Assembly (NCBI RefSeq): GCF_029637485.1
Contig: NZ_CP069128.1
Span: 744,001-808,000 of the forward strand
Direction: 5' to 3'
Length of the DNA: 64,000 bases
Origin: Sphingomonas sp. LHG3406-1
GTDB taxonomy: Bacteria > Pseudomonadota > Alphaproteobacteria > Sphingomonadales > Sphingomonadaceae
Positions 15,912-24,310 of the stretch are shown piece after piece. The notes beneath the pieces are model-generated. The model was given only the letters and a program-made list of their open reading frames with translations, did not search any database and was not told the origin of the DNA. The position numbers were made by a program, and so were the translations under genes. The stretch's first letter is position 1, and each line of letters begins with the position of its first letter.

Positions 15912-16251
15912 GAGACTGGCTCCCTTCGGTATCTGACGCTCCGAGCTCGGGGCAGAAAAGATCGTGGAGAAGTGCGAGGACCTGCTGCGCCTTGGGGTCG
16001 CAGACGCTGTAGAAGACCGTCTGCGCTTCCCTGCGGGTGGCAACGAGACCCTCCTCACGAAGCTTGGCCAGGTGCTGCGAAAGCGCAGATTGGCCGAGCC
16101 CGACCCGGTCCTGCAACTGCCCGACCGAGAGCTCGCCTTCCGCGGAAAGATGGCAGAGCACCAGCAACCGGCATTCGTTTGCCATCGACTTGAGAAGTGC
16201 GACGGCCATTGTCGCCTGCTCGCCGAACCGCGCGAGAACCTGGGCATCCAT
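15898..16251 (-). CDS. bigR: ArsR-family persulfide-responsive repressor (BigR/SqrR-like)
   Basis: A 117-residue winged-helix repressor. I prefer ATG 16251 (MDAQVLARFGEQA) because GGAGAG precedes it; an ATG at 16263 has no ribosome site. The HTH is at about residues 42-65 (VGQLQDRVGLGQSALSQHLAKLREEGLV). Cys33 (LLVLCHLS) and Cys100 (LHDLFCPEL) are 67 residues apart, nearly the spacing of the two redox Cys of BigR/SqrR that form a disulfide or polysulfide link and release DNA. Two further Cys (27 and 84) are less conserved. A BigR-box-like palindrome lies 26 bp upstream, so the operon is probably autoregulated. Confidence 0.9.
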   Translation of the reverse strand: MDAQVLARFGEQATMAVALLKSMANECRLLVLCHLSAEGELSVGQLQDRVGLGQSALSQHLAKLREEGLVATRREAQTVFYSVCDPKAQQVLALLHDLFCPELGASDTEGSQSHDRQ

Positions 16252-16276
16252 GCGACTCTCCATAAGGTTTCGCTTA

Positions 16277-16292
16277 TTTAGCGTATTCTAAT
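16277..16292. promoter_or_regulatory. BigR-box-like operator
   Basis: ATTTAGCGTATTCTAAT-type palindrome with half-sites TTAG (16278-16281) and CTAA (16288-16291) in an AT-rich island just upstream of bigR. It resembles the TTAG-N6-CTAA boxes described for BigR in Xylella and Agrobacterium. It sits where the operon promoter should be. Confidence 0.7.
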
Positions 16293-16444
16293 GTAAACGC
16301 AAGAGCCCAGGTGACCGGGACAAACAACGCTGGATGAGATCTGCTTTTGAGAGGATGATCGGCAGCTTCGAGCCCCCGACGCGGGGGCAAACCCGCCTTC
16401 ACACCACGTGACCGGGCGTGGCCCTTTCCCCTACGCACCCGAAG

Positions 16445-16966
16445 GCCATTGTCCTTGTCGGTTCTTGGTTCGGACGGAGGATGTCCGGCTCGTCGCTCGC
16501 CTGGCGGCCACCGGCGGGTGGGAGGCGCAGGGCTCAGGCTGGGACTATAGCCATGTCCCCACGACCAGAGCCGCGGCGGCGCGGGCCTATGAGGAAGCGG
16601 GAATCAGTGATCCGGCCGCCCAGCTCAGCCTCACGGAGGTTCACGACTGCTTTTCCATTACCGAATTGGTGACGATGGAGGACCTTGGCCTGAGTAGCGA
16701 GGGAGAAGCGGTCCGCGACATCCTCGACGGCAGGTATGACGCCGACGGAGAACTGCCTTGTCAGATCGATGGCGGTCTCAAATGTTTCGGTCATCCGATC
16801 GGCGCGACGGGCATTCGCATGGTCTACGAAAATTACCTGCAGCTCCTCGGTCGCGCCGGGCCTCGGCAGCGCCGCCGGGAGGTCGTCAGCGCGCTCGCCC
16901 ACAATCTCGGCGGAGCACCCTTCCACGGCATATGCTCGATCTCCATCGTCGGCCTCTTGGGCTGAG
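16445..16966 (+). pseudogene. 3' fragment of a thiolase (acetyl-CoA acetyltransferase family)
   Basis: An open frame ending at 16965 gives the C-terminal ~165 residues of a thiolase: TTRAAAARAYEEAGISDP, LTEVHDCFSITELVTMEDLG (catalytic-region His), DGGLKCFGHPIGATG (the conserved GHPxGATG) and ALAHNLGGAPF. The N-terminal half, including the nucleophilic Cys, is absent, and there is no start or ribosome site; the sequence before about 16450 is unrelated. It is a decayed remnant, probably left by a rearrangement next to the BigR operon. Confidence 0.85.
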
Positions 16967-17403
16967 ACTGTGGTGAGTAGCCGATGATCTCTTCGATCTT
17001 CGGGTAATCGGGACCTTCAACTGCCGACTTCGCGGCAAAGATGCCGCAAGGAAGTTGCCGCAGCGCAGAGTGACGCTCAATGATCGTTCGCAGCCCTGTG
17101 AAGACGTCGACCCCTGCTTCGCCAGCGAGGTCCGCACAAGCAGACATGCAAAACGGAGTTGCTGAGCGTCCGTAAAGCTAGTCGGTTGCTAGTGTCTCCA
17201 GGGCCGCTCGAAGGGCTCCGCCTCGCATCGGCATCGAGGGGTTCTCCGGCGTTCCGACCATCCACGTGGCGGCGAGAGAGGGATCCACTCCGCTCGCCAG
17301 GCGATACTCCCGTTAAGATACCGGAGCGACACCAGACCGGGTCCACCAGTGGCCTGGGCGACACCGCAAGACGGCGAAGATGCAGGATTCACAACCGGCA
17401 CGA
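16967..17403. other. No supported gene between thiolase remnant and tRNA-Ala
   Basis: A leftward frame (16833-17147) begins MSACADLAGEAGVDVFTG but runs into the antisense of the thiolase remnant and matches nothing I know. The remaining sequence has no clear coding, repeat or hairpin signal. Confidence 0.5.
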
Positions 17404-17479
17404 TGGTGGAGCTGAGGGGAATCGAACCCCTGACCTCTGCAGTGCGATTGCAGCGCTCTCCCATCTGAGCTACAGCCCC
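17404..17479 (-). tRNA. tRNA-Ala (anticodon CGC)
   Basis: A 76-nt cloverleaf on the minus strand: acceptor GGGGCTG/CAGCTCC with a wobble pair, D-arm GCTC/GAGC, anticodon stem CTGCA/TGCAG with loop ATCGCAC (anticodon CGC), T-arm CAGGGGTTCGATTCCCCT and encoded CCA. Confidence 0.95.
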
Positions 17480-17677
17480 GCACCGGTTGCGAGGCGCTCC
17501 CTAGCCTCGCTTTCGCGCCCGCGCAACGCGCTTTTCTGCCTCAGCCAGACAGGGCGATCGTTTCGACCTCGCGCCGCGTCACCCTGCCCCTTTGTCCCGG
17601 AACGGCACTCGGCCCGACTCGTTAACCTTGAGCATCCCCCGCCCCCTTTGGACGGATGCCTCAATGGAGGAGAGTTA

Positions 17678-19276
17678 ATGGCCTACGATCGGTACGACAG
17701 CCGCGACGAGAACCGCGGCCACCGTGACGACCGCCAGCGCGATCATCGCAGCGGCGATCACCAGGAGGGACGCGGCTTTTTCGACCGCGCCATCGACAGC
17801 GTGTCCAATTTCTTCAGCGACGACGACAGCGGCAGCCGGCGCGACCAGGGCCATGGCTACAACCGTGCCGCCAATGCCTATGATCCCCGCGCGGGCGATC
17901 GCGGCCCCGGCTACAATCGCAGCGGATACGAACCGCGCGCCTATGACGGCGACGAAGGCCGTCAGCGCCGCGACAGCGAGCATGACCGGTTCGGCGATTC
18001 TGACCGTTCGGCCTTCTTCGGCGGCGGCCAGTCGACCAGCTACGGCCGCGGCCGCGACGAGGGCGACTACCGGAACCAATATGGCCGCGGCGGCGGCGAG
18101 AGCGGCGGCTTTGGCCGGGGCGACTATGGCAAGCAGGGCCAGGACTATCAGGGTCGCCAAGGTCAGGACCATGACAACCCGGGTTCGGGCCGTACCTATC
18201 CGTCTGGCTACGGCCAGACCGGTGGCGGTTCCTATCGCGAAAGCCAGCACCAGTCGTTCGGCTCCGGCTCGGGCCAGCAGGACCGCCACGGCGGCGGCTT
18301 CCAGAGCCAGGGCAGCGACCGCTATCGCCCGATGACCGGCGACTATGGCCGCGGCTCCGCTGAGCAGGGCCGCCAGCACTCCGGCATGGGAAGCCAGGAT
18401 TTCGGCCAGCAGCAATATGGCAGCCAGGATCGCTTCCAGGACCAGGGCAGCGACGCGGGCCGTCGCTACAGCCAGGGCGGCTGGGGCGACCAGGACAGCC
18501 AGCGCCAGTTTCGCGGGCAGGGTCAGCATCAGGGCGAATCCTCTTACTTCGGCAACTCCGGTTTCGGCGGCCGTGAGGAGCAGTCCGGTAGCTTCGGCAC
18601 GTCGCGACAGGGTCAGCAGTCGAGCAGCTTCAAGAGCCCGCACGACGAGCATTATTCGAGCTGGCGCCAGCGCCAGATCGAGGATCTGGATCGCGACTAT
18701 GACGAATATTGCCGCGAGCATCAGAGCCGGTTCGAGAATGAATTCACCGGCTTCCGGCAGCAGCGTCAGACCAAGCGGCAGATGCTGGGCATGATCCGCG
18801 AGCATGCCGAAGTGGTCGACGAGAGCGGCCAGCACGTCGGCACGGTCGACAAGGTCCGCGGCGAGAAGGTCATCCTGACCAAGAATGACCCCGAGGCGCA
18901 TGGCGTGCATCGCAGCTTCACCTGCTCGCTTCTCGACCGGGTCGAGGACGGCAAGGTCTACCTCTCGGGCTCGAAGGACTCGATCCGTTCGCGGCTGACC
19001 GAAGAGCGCGAGGACGACCAGAACCGTTCGCAGGACAACGGCAGCAGCAGCGGCGGCATCCTCGGCGGCCTGTTCGGCGGCGGCTCGGACCGTGACGATC
19101 GTCAGGCCCAGTCGTCGACCAACCAACCGACAGGCCAGACGCTGAGCCCGACCTCGACCACCGGCACGAGTAGCGACGGCCCCCACGTCCTCGATCAGAG
19201 CTTCTCCGGAACCTATGACGAGGACAATAGCGGCAGCAGCTCCAGCAGCAGCAGCAGCCGCTCGACCAAGAAGTAA
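17678..19276 (+). CDS. Large disordered Gly/Gln/Arg-rich protein with C-terminal DUF2171 domain
   Basis: A 532-residue protein; GGAGGAGAG sits 3 nt before ATG 17678. Residues 1 to about 330 are low-complexity and highly charged, built of Gly, Gln, Arg, Ser, Tyr and Asp (e.g. YGRGGGESGGFGRGDYGKQG), resembling RGG/prion-like condensate-forming regions. Residues about 335-375 are a charged helix (DRDYDEYCREHQSRFENEFTG). Residues about 385-450 match DUF2171 (HAEVVDESGQHVGTVDKV, then DGKVYLSGS), a PRC-barrel-like fold. A Ser-rich disordered tail follows. DUF2171 proteins in sphingomonads are often stress- or envelope-associated; the role here is unknown. A terminator follows. Confidence 0.88.
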   Translation: MAYDRYDSRDENRGHRDDRQRDHRSGDHQEGRGFFDRAIDSVSNFFSDDDSGSRRDQGHGYNRAANAYDPRAGDRGPGYNRSGYEPRAYDGDEGRQRRDSEHDRFGDSDRSAFFGGGQSTSYGRGRDEGDYRNQYGRGGGESGGFGRGDYGKQGQDYQGRQGQDHDNPGSGRTYPSGYGQTGGGSYRESQHQSFGSGSGQQDRHGGGFQSQGSDRYRPMTGDYGRGSAEQGRQHSGMGSQDFGQQQYGSQDRFQDQGSDAGRRYSQGGWGDQDSQRQFRGQGQHQGESSYFGNSGFGGREEQSGSFGTSRQGQQSSSFKSPHDEHYSSWRQRQIEDLDRDYDEYCREHQSRFENEFTGFRQQRQTKRQMLGMIREHAEVVDESGQHVGTVDKVRGEKVILTKNDPEAHGVHRSFTCSLLDRVEDGKVYLSGSKDSIRSRLTEEREDDQNRSQDNGSSSGGILGGLFGGGSDRDDRQAQSSTNQPTGQTLSPTSTTGTSSDGPHVLDQSFSGTYDEDNSGSSSSSSSSRSTKK

Positions 19277-19299
19277 GCTCCTGAGCTGACTTCAGGCGG

Positions 19300-19340
19300 G
19301 GGCCCGGCTTCCTTCGGGAGGCCGGGCCCTTTCTCTTTTT
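19300..19340 (+). terminator. Intrinsic terminator after the DUF2171 gene
   Basis: GGGCCCGGC(TTCC) pairs with (GGA)GGCCGGGCCC around a TTCG loop, followed by TTTCTCTTTTT. It is 24 bp after the stop. Confidence 0.85.
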
Positions 19341-19424
19341 CGTCATGCCGGGCTTGACCCGGCATCCGCCTTCTTCTTCTGCGGTGCAAAGGCAGGCAGA
19401 TCCCGGGTCAGGCCCGGGATGACG
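19341..19424. repeat. Dispersed palindromic repeat (GGCTTGACCCGG type), copy 1
   Basis: Two inverted modules: CGTCATGCCGGGCTTGACCCGGCATCC at the left and ATCCCGGGTCAGGCCCGGGATGACG at the right, around a CCGCCTTCTTCTTC spacer. Related copies occur at 21417, 30414 and 38850; all are intergenic. Confidence 0.8.
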
Positions 19425-19438
19425 ATAGGAGAAGACGA

Positions 19439-20431
19439 ATGGCAAGAGCCTGGCACCTCAAGAGCCGCCCCAACGGCCTTCCAACCGCCGACAATTTCGA
19501 GTTCAAGGACATCCAGCTGCCCGAACTCGCCGATGGCATGGTCCATGTCCGCAACCGCTGGCTGTCGGTCGATCCCTACATGCGCGGGCGCATGAACGAC
19601 GTGAAAAGCTACGTTCCGCCCTTCCAGATCGGCGAGCCGCTCGAGGGCGGCGCGGTCGGCGAGGTGGTCGAGAGCCGTGACCCGAACTTCGCCGCCGGCG
19701 ACATGGTCCTCCACATGGTCGGCTGGCGCGACGAGGCGGTGGTTCCGGCCGCCGCCCTCAACAAGCTTCCGCAGATCCCCGGCGTGGAGCCGCAGGCCTT
19801 CCTCGGCAATCTCGGACTCACCGGCGGTACCGCTTACTGGGGCCTGCTCGATGCGGCTCAGGCCAAGGCCGGCGACATCGTCTTCGTCTCGGCCGCGGCG
19901 GGCGCCGTCGGCTCGGCGGTGGTCCAGATCGCCAAGGCCAAGGGCATGACGGTGATCGGCTCGGCAGGCGGCGCCGACAAGTGCCAGTTCGTGCGCGACC
20001 TCGGTGCCGACGCCGTCATTGACTACAAGTCGGGTACCCCGCTGGTAAAGGCGCTTGCCGAGGCCGCGCCGAAGGGGATCGACGTCTACTTCGACAATGT
20101 CGGCGGCGAGCATCTCGACGCTGCCCTCGCGCTTGCCCGCAAGGACGCCCGCTTCGCCATCTGCGGCATGATCGACGGCTACAACAGCGGCGAGCCGACG
20201 AGCCTTCGCTACATCATGCGCGTCATCGCCATGCGCATCATGCTCAAGGGCTTCATCTACACCGATTACCTGCCCCGCAACGGCGAGTTCTACGGCGAGA
20301 TGGGCCCGTGGGTCGCGACCGGCCAGGTCAAGGGCCGCGACACGGTCCTCGAAGGCCTCGAGAAGACCCCCGAGGCCTTCCTCGGCCTGTTCACCGGCGC
20401 CAACACCGGCAAGATGCTGGTGAAGCTATAG
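19439..20431 (+). CDS. NADP-dependent medium-chain oxidoreductase (CurA / prostaglandin-reductase-like)
   Basis: A 330-residue zinc-free MDR-superfamily reductase. AGGAG lies 8 nt before ATG 19439. The N-terminal catalytic domain has LSVDPYMRGRMND, typical of leukotriene-B4 12-hydroxydehydrogenase / CurA enzymes. The Rossmann domain has VFVSAAAGAVGSAVVQIAKAKG (the AxxGxxG nucleotide loop), and YFDNVGGEHLDAAL is a further family signature. It reduces alpha,beta-unsaturated aldehydes or ketones with NADPH. The physiological substrate is not evident; neighbours are unrelated. Confidence 0.92.
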   Translation: MARAWHLKSRPNGLPTADNFEFKDIQLPELADGMVHVRNRWLSVDPYMRGRMNDVKSYVPPFQIGEPLEGGAVGEVVESRDPNFAAGDMVLHMVGWRDEAVVPAAALNKLPQIPGVEPQAFLGNLGLTGGTAYWGLLDAAQAKAGDIVFVSAAAGAVGSAVVQIAKAKGMTVIGSAGGADKCQFVRDLGADAVIDYKSGTPLVKALAEAAPKGIDVYFDNVGGEHLDAALALARKDARFAICGMIDGYNSGEPTSLRYIMRVIAMRIMLKGFIYTDYLPRNGEFYGEMGPWVATGQVKGRDTVLEGLEKTPEAFLGLFTGANTGKMLVKL

Positions 20432-20436
20432 TGGTT

Positions 20437-20454
20437 CCCCTGCGCAAGCAGGGG
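20437..20454. terminator. Short hairpin between convergent genes
   Basis: CCCCTGC-gcaa-GCAGGGG, a 7-bp GC stem with a GCAA tetraloop between two convergent stops (20431 and 20463). There is no T-run, so its terminator function is uncertain. Confidence 0.45.
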
Positions 20455-20462
20455 AGCTCCGC

Positions 20463-21356
20463 TCACACCCGATTGTAATTGCACACCCGCGGGTCGCCGC
20501 TCTGCAGGCCGCGCCGGAGCGCTTCCATCCGCTGGGCGCTCGACCCGTGGGTGAAGCTTTCCGGCCGGACCGCCTGTCCGGATCCCGCCTGCAACGCGTC
20601 GTCGCCGATCGCCTCGGCGGCGCGCATGCCCTCCTCGAGGTCCCCCGGCTCCAGCGCGCGCCCGCCTTCGGGATTGCGGGCCAACGCCGCCCACACCCCG
20701 GCATAGCAGTCGGCCTGAAGCTCGACCCCGACCTGCACGGCATTGCCCTCGGCCGTTCCGAGCGAGGCCTGCGCCCGGCTCGCCCGGTCCAGCGTTCCTT
20801 CCAGGTTCTGGATGTGGTGCCCAACCTCGTGCGCGATCACATAATAGCGGGCGAAATCACCCGGCGCGCCGAAGCGGCTGCTCAGTTCATTGAAGAAGCT
20901 AGGGTCGATGTAGATGCTCTGGTCGCCCGGACAATAGAAGGGCCCGAAGCTCGCCTGCCCCTGGCCGCAAGCCGTGGCGGTGCCGCCGCGATAGGCGACC
21001 AGCTTCGGTTCGGCGTAGCGCTGCCCGCCACTCGCGAACAGCTGGCTCCACACCTGGTCGCTGTTGTTGAGCGCAGTCTCGAGGTCGCGGGCGACTTCCG
21101 GCGACAGGTTGGACGAGCCGGAGCCGCCGCCCTGCTCGCTCGGTGAACCGCCCCCGCCGAGGATTCCGCCGCCGCCAAGGCCGCCGAGCGCGCAATAACC
21201 AAGGCCGAGGATCAGCAGGCCGACGAGCCCGAATCGGCTCAGCACCAGCGGAATGAGCAGGCCAAGCATTCCGCCGCCGCCGCCCAGCACGGGCATTCCG
21301 CCCGACTGTCCCGTCCGATCGATGAAGTCGTCGTCGTTGCCGCCGCCAAGACGCAT
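20463..21356 (-). CDS. YpfJ-type neutral zinc metallopeptidase
   Basis: A 297-residue membrane-anchored protease. ATG 21356 (MRLGGGNDDDFIDRTGQSGG) has AGGGAGAG upstream. A single Gly-flanked membrane segment lies at about residues 30-60 (LIPLVLSRFGLVGLLILGLG). The catalytic motif is VIAHEVGHHIQN (HExxH) near residue 180, with the distal ligand region around ELQADCYAGVWA (Glu and Cys conserved in the family). FYCPGDQSIYIDPSFFNEL upstream is also diagnostic. Function in the cell is undefined in the family. Confidence 0.93.
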   Translation of the reverse strand: MRLGGGNDDDFIDRTGQSGGMPVLGGGGGMLGLLIPLVLSRFGLVGLLILGLGYCALGGLGGGGILGGGGSPSEQGGGSGSSNLSPEVARDLETALNNSDQVWSQLFASGGQRYAEPKLVAYRGGTATACGQGQASFGPFYCPGDQSIYIDPSFFNELSSRFGAPGDFARYYVIAHEVGHHIQNLEGTLDRASRAQASLGTAEGNAVQVGVELQADCYAGVWAALARNPEGGRALEPGDLEEGMRAAEAIGDDALQAGSGQAVRPESFTHGSSAQRMEALRRGLQSGDPRVCNYNRV

Positions 21357-21416
21357 GCCGCTCTCCCTTTCGCCACCATAATGATCGGTGCAGCACGAGG
21401 GTTGCAAGCCGCCCCG

Positions 21417-21503
21417 CATCATCCGGGCTTGACCCGGCATCCGCCTTCCTTTTCACCGCCGGGACGAAGAACAGGCAGATCCGGGCCCGGTCCCGGGCGA
21501 TGA
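21417..21503. repeat. Dispersed palindromic repeat, copy 2
   Basis: CATCATCCGGGCTTGACCCGGCATCC at the left and ATCCGGGCCCGGTCCCGGGCGATG at the right, with the same CCGCCTTCC spacer start as copy 1. It lies in the divergent gap between ypfJ and the 3-hydroxybutyrate dehydrogenase. Confidence 0.75.
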
Positions 21504-21513
21504 AAGGAACATC

Positions 21514-22299
21514 ATGATCCTCAAGGACAAGGTTGCGTTGGTCACGGGATCCACCAGCGGCATCGGCCTCGCCGTCGCCCGCGCACTCGCTTCCGAAGGC
21601 GCGCGGATCATGCTCCACGGCTTTGGCGACCGCGATGCCAATCTCGCACTGAAGGAAGAGATGGCGGCACTCAGCGGGGACCTCGCCAGCTATTCGGATG
21701 CCGACCTCTCTTCGCCGGACGCGATCGACGCCCTCGTCGCGCAATGCACCGACGAGCTCGGCAGCCCGTCCATCCTCGTCAACAATGCCGGCGTCCAGCA
21801 TGTTGCCCCGGTCGAAAGCTTCCCGACCGACAAGTGGGACTGGATCATGGCCGTGAACCTGTCGGCTGTCTTCCACACCACCCGCCTCTGCCTGCCCTCG
21901 ATGCGCCAGCGCGGCTGGGGCCGGATCATCAACACCGCCAGCGCCCACAGCATCGTCGCCTCGCCCAACAAGGCACCCTATGTCGCCGCAAAGCATGGCG
22001 TGGCCGGCTTCACCAAGGCGGTCGCGCTCGAAGCGGCCAGGGACGGAATTACCGTCAACTGCATCTCGCCCGGCTACGTTTGGACGCCTTTGGTCGAGAA
22101 CCAGATCCCCGACACCATGAAGGCCCGCGGACTCACCCGCGAGCAGGTGATGAACGACGTCCTCCTCGCCGCCCAGCCGACCAAGCGCTTCGTCGAGCCG
22201 GTCGAGGTCGCTGCCCTCGCCCTCTTCCTCTGCCGCCCGGAATCGGGAAGCATCACCGGCGCCAACCTCAGCATGGACGGAGGCTGGACCGCGCAGTGA
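21514..22299 (+). CDS. D-3-hydroxybutyrate dehydrogenase (SDR family)
   Basis: A 261-residue classical short-chain dehydrogenase oxidising 3-hydroxybutyrate to acetoacetate in PHB/ketone-body use. Motifs: VTGSTSGIGLAVA (TGxxxGIG cofactor loop), NNAGVQHVAPVE (NNAG; the QHVAP sequence is characteristic of 3-HB dehydrogenases), the Ser of NTASAHSIVAS and YVAAKHG (YxxxK). The end has SMDGGWTAQ, as in the family. GAAAGGAAC lies just upstream of ATG 21514. It complements the phaR/PhaC-like pair at 3-4.5 kb. Confidence 0.93.
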   Translation: MILKDKVALVTGSTSGIGLAVARALASEGARIMLHGFGDRDANLALKEEMAALSGDLASYSDADLSSPDAIDALVAQCTDELGSPSILVNNAGVQHVAPVESFPTDKWDWIMAVNLSAVFHTTRLCLPSMRQRGWGRIINTASAHSIVASPNKAPYVAAKHGVAGFTKAVALEAARDGITVNCISPGYVWTPLVENQIPDTMKARGLTREQVMNDVLLAAQPTKRFVEPVEVAALALFLCRPESGSITGANLSMDGGWTAQ

Positions 22300-22319
22300 G
22301 GAGCGGTAAGGTGCAGGTG

Positions 22320-22940
22320 ATGGTTCGTCTCCTGCCCCTGCTCGCCCTAATCCCCCTCGCCGCCTGCGCACCGGTCGAACGGCCTACCGACGGGCCGGTC
22401 GCCACGGCCCGCGCCTGGCAGACGGTGGCGACGCCCGGCGACCGGGGGCGGCTGCGCGAATGGCGGGCGAGCTTCGTTCGGGCGCTGGCCGAGGCACGTG
22501 CCGCGGGGCACAGCGAGGCGATCGCCCGCGAAGGCGCCCTGCTGGAACCCGACGCGGCCGTCGGCGGCCCCATCCCCAACGGCGATTATCGCTGCCGGGT
22601 GGTGAAGCTCGGCGCCGCTTCAGAAGGCTTGCTCCCCTTCCTTTCCTATCCCAGCTTCGCCTGTCGCATCGACAAGTCAGGCCGCCTCCAGGCCTTCACC
22701 AAGCTGACCGGCTCGCAGCGACAGGTCGGCTACATCTTCCCGCACGATCGCCTGCGTTCGGTCTTCCTCGGCACGCTCGTCCTCGGCGATGAGCAACGCG
22801 CCATCCCCTACGGCGCCGACGCCGAGCGCGACCTTGTCGGCTGGGTCGAGCGCATCGGCCCCGCCCACTACCGCCTCCTCCTCCCGGCCCCCCGCTTCGA
22901 AAGCCTGATGGACGTGGTCGAACTGGTACCGGCCACTTGA
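22320..22940 (+). CDS. DUF4893-type lipoprotein
   Basis: A 206-residue exported protein, MVRLLPLLALIPLAACAPVE, with a lipobox (PLAAC) at about residue 16. The mature region contains WRASFVRALAEARAAG, PNGDYRCRVVKLG and GYIFPHDRLRSVFLGTLVLGDE, characteristic of the DUF4893 family (function unknown; structurally like a small beta-barrel). It starts 20 bp after the dehydrogenase stop; the ATG at 22320 follows AGGTG. It may be co-transcribed with both neighbours. Confidence 0.85.
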   Translation: MVRLLPLLALIPLAACAPVERPTDGPVATARAWQTVATPGDRGRLREWRASFVRALAEARAAGHSEAIAREGALLEPDAAVGGPIPNGDYRCRVVKLGAASEGLLPFLSYPSFACRIDKSGRLQAFTKLTGSQRQVGYIFPHDRLRSVFLGTLVLGDEQRAIPYGADAERDLVGWVERIGPAHYRLLLPAPRFESLMDVVELVPAT

Positions 22941-22985
22941 GAGCGGGTGCTTCCGCAAGGGAATAGGAGGCGCTAGCCTCGTCCC

Positions 22986-24257
22986 ATGCTTCACCTTCTC
23001 GCCGCTGCCGCCCTCGCTGCCCAGCCCGCTCCCGCCGAGCTGGCGCCGCTGATGTCCCTCTACCGCGAGCTTCACGCCGCGCCCGAGCTGGCCATGGCCG
23101 AAAGCCGCACCGCCGCCCGGCTCGCGCCAGAACTGAGGAAGCTCGGCTATGACGTGACGGAGAAGGTCGGCGGCACCGGCATCGTCGCCATCCTCCGCAA
23201 CGGACCCGGCAAGACCGTCCTCCTTCGCGCCGACATGGACGGGCTCCCCCTCGAGGAGAAGACCGGTCTCCCCTTCGCGTCGAAGGTCCGCACCACCGCG
23301 CGCTCGGGCGTCGAGACCGGGGTCACGCACGCCTGCGCCCACGATACCCACATGACCGCCCTGATCGGCACCGCCCGCCGCCTCGCCTCGAGCAGGAGCC
23401 GCTGGAAGGGCACGATCGTCCTCATCCTCCAGCCCGGCGAGGAGACGAGCGAAGGCGCTGCCGCCATGCTCGCTGATGGTCTGTTCACCCGCTTCCCCAG
23501 GCCCGACACCATGCTCGCCTTCCACAACAGCGCCTCGCTTCCGGCCGGCACCATTGGCCTGACGCCCGGGCCGGCGCTGGCGAACGTGGACAGCGTTGAC
23601 ATCCTCGTCCGCGGAGTCGGCAGCCATGGCGCAGCACCGCAGAACGGCCGCGACCCGATCGTTCTCGCCGCCCGTATCGTCTCGACGGTCCAGACCCTCG
23701 TCAGCCGCGAACGTAATCCGTTCGATCCCGCCGTCGTCACCGTCGGCAGCTTCCACGCCGGCACCACCCACAACATCATCCCCGACGAAGCCAAGCTGCA
23801 GATCACCGTCCGCAGCTACACGCCCGAGGTCCGGCAGAGCCTGCTCGACGGCATCCGCCGGGTCGCCCGCGGGGAGGCGATCGCCGCCGGCATCCCCGAC
23901 GAGAGGATGCCGTTGGTCACCGTGCGCGATCCCTCGACTCCGGCCACCGTCAACAGCGAGGACCTGACCGCTAAAACCCGCACGCTCTTCACCGGCATCT
24001 TCGGCGCCGATCGCGTGCGCATGGTCCCGGCCGCCATGGTCGGCGAGGATTTCAGCCGCTACCTCATCGCCAATCCGCAGGGTCGCAGCCTGCTCTTCTG
24101 GGTCGGCGGCGTGCCCCAGGCCAAGTGGGACGAAGCCAAAGGGGAAACGACCAAGCTCCCCGGCCTCCACTCGCCTTACTGGGCACCCGATGCGGAAACG
24201 GTCATCGGCACCGCCGTGCAGGCGATGGAAGCGGCGGCGCTGGCAGCGCTCAGGTGA
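22986..24257 (+). CDS. Exported M20-family amidohydrolase/peptidase
   Basis: A 423-residue zinc amidohydrolase with a short signal-like N-terminus (MLHLLAAAALAAQPAPAE). Metal-site motifs: LLRADMDGLPL (Asp), THACAHDTHMTALIG (HDxH; the Cys/His pair is typical of hippurate hydrolase / IAA-amino-acid hydrolase enzymes), QPGEETSEGAAAML (Glu pair) and GEDFSRYL near the C-terminus. The dimerisation domain sits between (VGSHGAAPQNGRDPI). It should cleave N-acyl or N-carbamoyl amino acids or small peptides, probably in the periplasm. Closely packed after the DUF4893 gene. Confidence 0.92.
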   Translation: MLHLLAAAALAAQPAPAELAPLMSLYRELHAAPELAMAESRTAARLAPELRKLGYDVTEKVGGTGIVAILRNGPGKTVLLRADMDGLPLEEKTGLPFASKVRTTARSGVETGVTHACAHDTHMTALIGTARRLASSRSRWKGTIVLILQPGEETSEGAAAMLADGLFTRFPRPDTMLAFHNSASLPAGTIGLTPGPALANVDSVDILVRGVGSHGAAPQNGRDPIVLAARIVSTVQTLVSRERNPFDPAVVTVGSFHAGTTHNIIPDEAKLQITVRSYTPEVRQSLLDGIRRVARGEAIAAGIPDERMPLVTVRDPSTPATVNSEDLTAKTRTLFTGIFGADRVRMVPAAMVGEDFSRYLIANPQGRSLLFWVGGVPQAKWDEAKGETTKLPGLHSPYWAPDAETVIGTAVQAMEAAALAALR

Positions 24258-24310
24258 CCGTCGTCCGCATCTTCACCCTTCCTTTGTAAATTTCTCCGAC
24301 ACTGCCCTTC

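Noticed and set aside
16833..17147. 104-residue leftward ORF near the thiolase remnant
   Set aside because: Its second half is antisense to the thiolase frame, and the first half matches no family and has no ribosome site.
17675..19186. 503-residue leftward ORF rich in Ala/Leu/Val, antisense to the DUF2171 gene
   Set aside because: Hydrophobic composition arises from reverse-complementing the Gly/Gln/Arg codons. No ribosome site, and the sense gene has a strong one and a terminator.
22677..24170. 497-residue leftward ORF antisense to the M20 amidohydrolase
   Set aside because: Shadow of a gene whose metal-site motifs are intact.
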